From Echinarachnius parma (Eukaryota > Echinodermata > Echinoidea > Clypeasteroida > Echinarachniidae), in the NCBI GenBank assembly GCA_037951105.1, contig JBAMJV010004014.1, positions 248,001-312,000 on the forward strand: a DNA stretch of 64,000 bases, read 5' to 3'. The notes below the pieces were generated by a model. That model saw only the letters and a list, made by a program, of their open reading frames with translations. It was not told the origin of the DNA and searched no databases. Of this stretch, positions 58,036 to 64,000 are shown piece after piece (within the stretch, counting starts at the first letter, position 1; each line of letters begins with the position of its first letter). Both the position numbers and the translations under genes were made by a program.

Positions 58036-58740
58036 ATTTTCATAGGCTGAAAATAAGAAGTCATTGAAGCATAACAAATCAAATAAATCATACAAATTTA
58101 CTATTTTACGAAATGGTCATATCTCAGGAGTCAGAATAATGTTTTTTAGGCTTAACTGGGGAAATATAAAACAAACACAGGATCAAAACACTTTTTCACA
58201 AAAATGTCAAATTTGTGGGGTTCAATTGTGGTTATAAAGTTATTATAAAAAAACAACTAAAATTATGTAAAACTAAAATTTTCTCATTGAATTCCAAAAA
58301 TATAGAATTTAAGCTTTGAATTGATACCAAATTTGTATCATAAAAATGCTTGTAAATTTTTTGGTCAAATGTCCACTTTGGCGTGGAATTGCCCCAAAAC
58401 GAATATCGGTGCATGTAACGCGTCTTAAGCAATAGATGGCGCTATCGTTGATAGATGTTCATATCATATTGGTTATCACTAATTGCCCTGGTTCTACAAC
58501 ATGTACCGGTATAGTGATTTAGGCAACCCTACGTTGTTCCTTCCACATTCATTGTGACCATCCCTGAAACAGGTATTCAAAGAAAAAATGGGTAGACAGC
58601 TTCCTAATAAAAATGTATGATCATTCTTTGTATGAATGTGAGAAGTTTCCGCTATCAAATGGCCACATATCCCCGATTGTGTTCTACTCTTTGTGGTGAG
58701 CGTGTATAATGACTGTCTTTATTTGGTCAAGTAATAATAA

Positions 58741-58800
58741 TAAATAACAATCCATTTTTATATAGCGCATTTCCAACTTAAAAAAAATGATCGATGCGCT
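58741..58800 (-). repeat. L2/SINE 3' tail with (ATT)n
   Basis: The minus strand reads GTAAAGCGCATCGATCA...TTGGAAATGCGCTATATAAA, then AATGGATTGTTATTTATTATT: a GCGC hairpin and GCTATATAAA tail ending in an ATT repeat. The body upstream was not recognised. Confidence 0.6.
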
Positions 58801-58907
58801 TTACAACCTCTCCAATAACCTACAAGAAAAAAAAAACGTCTTCAAGTAATGATATATTGTTCTGTGTGTAGTAACATGGCGGACACTTCTACGACAATTT
58901 AGTCATT

Positions 58908-59085
58908 AATAAGCAAATAATTACCGTTGGTGAAGGTGATGGGACAATCTATCACTTCCAAGGCGATCTGGATGTAGCTATCTTTCCGAAGCGAAGCTGA
59001 GGAAAGATAGCGTATACATTCAGATCGCCGAGGAAGTGATAGATTGCCATCGCCTGAAACCAAAAGGTGATTATTTGCTTTATAT
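58908..59085. repeat. Long hairpin with ~75-bp arms
   Basis: The left arm includes CAATCTATCACTTCCAAGGC and the right arm its complement, GGAAGTGATAGATTG. The inner stem GCTATCTTTCC/GGAAAGATAGC closes a 13-base loop (GAAGCGAAGCTGA). Imperfect outer pairing extends to AAGCAAATAATTACC. MITE-like; no target duplication was identified. Confidence 0.75.
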
Positions 59086-59589
59086 TCCACATCGAACGGT
59101 AGATCTAGTCTATAAGCAGGCCTAGTCTAACGCAAGTCTTAATTACAGCTGTTACTAATACTACTACTACTAGTACTAGGTTTGATCTACTTACCAACAT
59201 CAATGTTATTCCAATTTCCAATGTGTATGTTGTTTCCAGCATTCGCAATAATCTTGGAACACTTTACTTTCACTCTCCAGCAAAAAAAGTTCCATTTCAG
59301 CTCCGTTAGAACTCAAATCTTACGTCGAACAACAGAACAAGCAATTAAACAATAACAACGCAGCAAACCTAACCGTGTACTGTTATACTAATATGTACGA
59401 TACGTATGCATACACAGTGCATGCATGTGCATAGCGTATGAGCTTGAAACAGTGTGCTACGTACGTGTACATGCACAACGAATACAATTAAATTTGTAAT
59501 TCGCGCGCATAGAGAACCCCGCCACATCATTTGGGTACGGAATTTGACTAGCCACACACGAGCTCCACAGTCAAGTCAATGCAACCGCA

Positions 59590-59651
59590 GTGAAAGTGCG
59601 TTGCACTCACTAGATAGTACTTTTTATCTAGTGAGTGCAACACACTTTCAC
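59590..59651. repeat. Hairpin with 27-bp arms
   Basis: GTGAAAGTGCGTTGCACTCA plus CTAGATA (59590-59616) pairs with 59625-59651 with one mismatch and an 8-base loop. A compact fold-back of unknown role. Confidence 0.8.
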
Positions 59652-60685
59652 CAAAGATATCTACAGAGTGTAACGAAGTTTTCTTCTCCCATCAATGATG
59701 GGCGAAACTATGCTTCATCACGTGATTAACTTTTGACCAATCGTAGAGCAAGATTCTTAGTATGTGGAATATAATACAAAATATATCCAGAATGATATAA
59801 TAGTTCGAAATCAGTCGTGACGATCTGTAGAGACAATTTCGCTCTTGTCTACTGAAGTCTTCATGACCGCGCTCGGCGCACTGTGATTAAAGGGGACCAT
59901 TAAGCAACATACAACACAGGATTTTATGATTTGGTACCGTTGTTTAATATTAGATTGATGCCCAACACTTTGCAAAGGGTTGCGTAATTCATAAACAATA
60001 CAATTAATCACCAACACTTACGGAACCACCAGTGCACCATGGTTCCGTATGCACTAAACATCTGCGAGTGCGCAATAATTCCATACACGCGTAAGTTTGG
60101 AGACATAAGAACCACGAAATATGCTGTGTTGCCAAGTAATTATAATGTGCTGGGTGTAGTAACATGGCGGACACCTCTTCGACATGTTATTCAGTAAAAC
60201 TTCAGTATCAAGAATAATATTCGAGATCAGTCGTGTCGATTTGTAGAGAGAATTGTTTGATATTAGATAGATGCCCAACACTTTGCTCAAAGATGCATGC
60301 GCTGTACAAATTTAGTCTTTAACAATAACTTTGAAACTAGTGGGTAACAATATGAATGTATAATTATTTTGGTAGTATTCGGTCAATATGTCGAAGCGCT
60401 AAGAGTCACAAACCCCATCTACGGCGATTTTGTATATCGTGTGTTCCTCATTTTATCATAATTATTGCGGTTGTTTCTCCTGTATTCAAATCACCTTTTA
60501 AAGTTAACTGATGTATGCATACTGCACATGCTGAATAAATTAGTATATGTTTTTTTTGTTTTTTTTTAGTTGTGAATATTTGGAGGCAATGGTTTAGATC
60601 AAACTAGGCTTGATTTGTCTGCCCTTTATACACACACACAAACAGACAAATATACATAAACGGATTTAAGAAAATCCAAAATCAT
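59652..60685. other. Intergenic stretch with diverged direct repeats
   Basis: TCAGTCGTG(A/T)CGAT(C/T)TGTAGAGA occurs at about 59812 and 60225. GTGTAGTAACATGGCGGACAC occurs at about 60154 and, outside this stretch, about 58866. No gene recognised. Confidence 0.45.
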
Positions 60686-60915
60686 ATTACACATCGAAAA
60701 AAAAAACACATACACACAAATACAATCGTAGGAAAATGCACACATACTTACACACACAAACAAATATTTGCGTGCGCGCACATACAAACCACACGTTATT
60801 ATACATGACTCCATTCATCTAACATGTCTAAAGCATATCAATATCGAACATACGGACCCACACACGCACACACATACACATATACACTTACATTCACACA
60901 CACACACACACGCGT
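60686..60915. repeat. CA-rich low-complexity tract
   Basis: Interrupted (CA)n with CACACATA words and a short CGCGTGCGCGCGC stretch at its end. Confidence 0.9.
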
Positions 60916-60989
60916 GCGCGCGCAAGCATTCACGATATACACACCTAAAAACGAACAAAGATTCACACACTGAAGCACACATTACAAGT

Positions 60990-61110
60990 GCCTTTTTGCC
61001 CGAATATTATATGATTTTGCCCGAATGTGAAACGCTTTTTCCCGAATATACCTTGAGCTTGCCCAAATGTAATTTGACTGCCCGAAATTGACATGGGTTT
61101 GCCCGAATTC
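60990..61110. repeat. Degenerate TTGCCCGAATATGACA repeats, inverted relative of the 54.6-kb array
   Basis: Five or six units of about 21 bp, such as TTGCCCGAATATTATATGAT and TTTGCCCGAATTCATTTTGCC, the complement of the 54.6-kb unit. The two arrays face each other across 6 kb. Confidence 0.7.
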
Positions 61111-61119
61111 ATTTTGCCT

Positions 61120-62480
61120 ACATATGGCAATTGTTAAAGCTTTCGAGAGGCTGCAGCTCCCCTTAGAGGTAAGTCCGATTTTGAGTCTTTGTGTCTTCGT
61201 AGCAATTAATGTATAATACGTGTAGGCTATCGTTCTGCGCGCAACACAGCCGTAGGTTTTTTTTATTTAATGGTATTTTATTCAACAAACAAAATGACAC
61301 ATTCGCAGCTACAAGCTTAATTGCAGTGGCATGTAGAATAAAAACGAAGCGGTATTTACAAACATAAGGAAATTCGTTCGTGTGCATACAATAATAAGAG
61401 AAAGGGATAGGAATAACACATTACGAATTTGCCGTGAATACTAATGAAAATCGGCAAGTAATGTTATTATTGATTTCAATCGATTCATACATCAAGTGAT
61501 ATTTCATGTCAATAACATCATATTAAGGTAGCATGTTTTTTTTTTTATTTATGTTTCCTTCTGCCTATTCCCTATTTTGTGTGAAATATAAACAATTAAT
61601 TATAGCGCACTTTTAAACGTATCTAATTTGGGAATGTACATTATAGTAACATTACATACGGTATAGTAACATCATAATGATGTAAACAAATAGGAAAATT
61701 GTAATATTGCATTCAAACGCAACGTTATTTCAGTAGGACCATTATCACCATTTAAATTTGAATACATCAACACGAATAAACATATTTACAATTTGCTATG
61801 GATTATTATAATCGATATAACGATTACCATGATTACTGGGCAAACTAGATATCTACGAAACATTAAAAGAAGTGCCTGTTAACAAAAAAGTGTTCTGTGT
61901 TTATTGTGTAATATAATTTTATAGTAAAAACAAATGGAACGAAGTAGGTCCGTGAATTGAAAGCAATTGAAGATAATAGATCTAGTAACTTTGTAGGTAT
62001 GTGCATAAAGTGATGAGAAATGAGCGAATATGCAAAGTGATATTCAATATTCATTATGGACTTCGTACACGGTTATGACCATCCAGTTGATACTTAAATA
62101 AAATCCAAACACTTAAATAGTAAATATCTTAATAATGAATGGGACATCCGAGATACCAAACTTTTTCCATGCTTCTATAATACAAATGCAATAAGGCATG
62201 AGTATGAGGTATAATTCGAAGTACGTTTTGTGGATATGGACAATGTTACTAGATCCCTATATGATACTGACACTCTTATGTCAATTTCAAATTTACAAGT
62301 ATACCAGTAATAGCCAACGTAATTACAGAAACGCGAGCGGTTCAGGGTGCTATATAATTTAACAAGGCAGTATCCTGTCAACTGCATATTGTCCACGTAT
62401 TAACATATTCAAATGAGGAAAAGTATAATATTGATGAGGATAATTGAAAATATTTCCATTATACAGATATTATCCCTGCC
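61120..62480. other. AT-rich stretch, nothing recognised
   Basis: Frames are short and without known motifs; no terminal repeats found. Confidence 0.5.
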
Positions 62481-62487
62481 GGAAAGA

Positions 62488-63160
62488 ACACACTCATCCA
62501 CAGTGTGTTCACAGTGTGTTCACACTGTGAATCACAATCCACACTGTGAACACATTGGCCCGAATTCTCATCAGTGGCTCAACTTTAGTCCGGCCTAAAA
62601 AGAAATAGACTACCAACAACCAGTTAAACCGCTTTGCATCTGTGGACCTATTTACTGTTGCTATTCACCACCGGATATGTACCAATTGTTTCCTGTCCTT
62701 ATCAGGTCAATCCCTTGATTTCTGCTTATAGGCATCAGGACAATGGGCCGCTTGAAATGCAAGTCATAGTATAGTCGGTCATCAGCTTAGTTGCGTCCTG
62801 GATCACCCAGGACATCGTACCACTGGGGACCAGTTATAATATTACTGAAATGGCAAGCAGCCCGTTGTCCTAATTCCTAAGCAGAACTAGAGGGATTGAC
62901 TGGATAATGAAAGGAAACAATGAGAATATCTTTGGTGGCGAATGGCAACAATCAATGGGTTTGAAGGTGCAAAGTGGTTTAACTGGCTACCCGTAGTCTC
63001 TGTCTTTTTGGTCCAGACTAAAGTTGAACCACTACAAAATTCGGGCCACTGTGTTCACAGAGTGGACACCATCACAATGCGGTTTACCACACAGAGTTCA
63101 CATTGTAAAATTCGATTACACGGTGTAAATGTACTCGCTCACAATGTGGAACCCATAGGC
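62488..63160. mobile_element. Palindromic element with ~200-bp arms
   Basis: Left arm about 62557-62770 (CCCGAATTC, ACTTTAGTC, GACTACC, CAGTTAAACC, TTGTTTCCT, TCAATCCCT words) pairs in reverse with about 62850-63047. Outside the arms are clusters of CACACTGTGAA / GTGTTCACAG words on both sides. Non-coding; the superfamily and target duplication are unresolved. Confidence 0.7.
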
Positions 63161-63323
63161 CTGTTAGTTTCTATGGGTTTATATGGATTTGGGTTCTATT
63201 GGTTTCTATGGGAATTCGAGCTGGGAACTTACATTCGATGAAAAATCCAACAATCAAGATATATATAATGTATTATTTTGCGAAACAATCATATTAATCA
63301 AGAATAGACAATTTAAAGCATGT

Positions 63324-63912
63324 ATCTTACATCGAAAGTAACAAAGAGAATATCAAAACAAAAAACAAGTCATTTTAGTATTGTGTTTGGAGTAGGCCTG
63401 AAGCGCAAATGGTGCATGAAAGCAAAATAAAAATAGAAACAGAACCCAAATCGGCTGCATTTAAAAGGCTGAAGCGTTGCTCTACTTTTATGTCCACATT
63501 AAAAGGGTTATATACAGGGTGGCCCAAAAATAACGGAACGGGGTACTTGCCATACTAAAGACTCATGATGCCCGCCATACTGCATCGAGTAACGATCAAC
63601 CGTGCGCCATTGTGAGTGTGCGTTCAGCTGTGAAGGGGTACTAACAATGGCGCACGCATTGAACGTTACTAGTTGCTATGACGGGCATCATGTGTCTTCA
63701 TTATAGCAAGCACCCCGTTCCGTTATTTGTGGGCCACCCTGTATAGGACAATTATATGTGCACAATATACAGACTGTACACAACTACAACCTAGATAGAA
63801 GTGAGTCACCGGTGCTTTCATGCACCATTTGCGCTTCAGGCCTACTCCAAACACAATACTAAAATGACTTGTTTTTTGTTTTGATATTCTCTTTGTTACT
63901 TTCAATGTAAGA
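63324..63912. repeat. 100-bp inverted repeat flanking a mariner MITE
   Basis: 63324-63423 (TCTTACATCGAAAGTAACAA ... GGTGCATGAAAGC) matches the complement of 63813-63912 nearly perfectly. The spacer is 389 bp, of which 231 bp is the MITE below. Confidence 0.9.
63513..63743. mobile_element. 231-bp mariner-type MITE
   Basis: The ends TACAGGGTGGCCCA and TGGGCCACCCTGTA are nearly exact inverts and flanked by TA (63511-63512, 63744-63745). Inner inverted blocks include ATAACGGAACGGGGT and GGCGCAC. TA duplication and the TACAGGGTG(G/T)CCCA end are typical of mariner-derived MITEs. Non-coding. Confidence 0.88.
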
Positions 63913-64000
63913 TATGATTGACACTCACCCACTCTCAGTTGCTTTCATTGTTTTGTGTCCCCGCCTCCTTTCCTCTTTCCAGCCCCCCTTCCATACATGT

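Noticed and set aside
60768..61091. 107-codon His/Thr-rich frame
   Set aside because: Runs through the CA-rich tract and then the degenerate 21-bp repeats.

Overview
This window reads as animal nuclear DNA from a repeat-rich, AT-biased genome with almost no host coding sequence. The repeat set includes APE-type non-LTR retrotransposons (one with a 2A-like peptide), L2-style 3' tails ending in a GCGC hairpin, a TTAA-flanked Kolobok-like element, several hAT MITEs and many long inverted repeats. That set fits a marine invertebrate deuterostome such as an echinoderm, but the assignment is an inference. I see no rRNA, no bona fide tRNA gene and no multi-exon host gene. The best host-like or domesticated coding signal is one short candidate exon near 45.6 kb.

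1-26.3 kb is a nested stack. The oldest readable layer is one I-clade non-LTR retrotransposon on the + strand: ORF1 with three zinc knuckles, then ORF2 with endonuclease, RT and RNase H. It is spread over about 24 kb because later elements broke it repeatedly. These are an inverted-repeat block in ORF1 that itself carries a hAT element, a 1.29-kb element with a 9-bp target duplication inside RT, a 2A-encoding L2/CR1-type element between RT and RNase H, and an 823-bp element with an 8-bp duplication inside the last ORF2 segment. Two TA-flanked elements sit in its tandemly repeated 3' UTR. The larger of these spans 7.9 kb and carries a decayed CR1-type element, a 5'-truncated second one and a third TIR element. 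In several cases the host reading frame or an uninterrupted paralogous copy lines up exactly when the insert and one target copy are ignored, so the layering can be read from the sequence.

26.3-44.8 kb holds a second retrotransposon relic (minus strand, jockey/CR1-like) split into two pieces 17 kb apart. The split is bounded by the same 8-bp sequence, TTTGTAGG, and by outward-facing ends of two hAT-type copies. The 17-kb interior contains a Kolobok-like element, three (CTT)n arrays, a 5.27-kb tandem duplication with a third truncated copy, SINE-like units with a tRNA-like box, an LTR-like insert, and a 189-bp satellite. This looks like a composite, macrotransposon-type insertion.

44.8-64 kb is intergenic DNA: the candidate exon, a duplicated CCAAT/CRE/TATA module, several hairpins, (GGAT)n arrays, hAT and Harbinger-like MITEs with target duplications, a 21-bp minisatellite, an array of nine GGTAACGGAAGGAC motifs in otherwise diverged DNA, and long inverted repeats, one holding a mariner MITE. 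Nothing here works as an operon or pathway. The genes present are transposon genes, nearly all broken; the 2A-encoding L2/CR1-type element is the closest to intact, with one visible frameshift.
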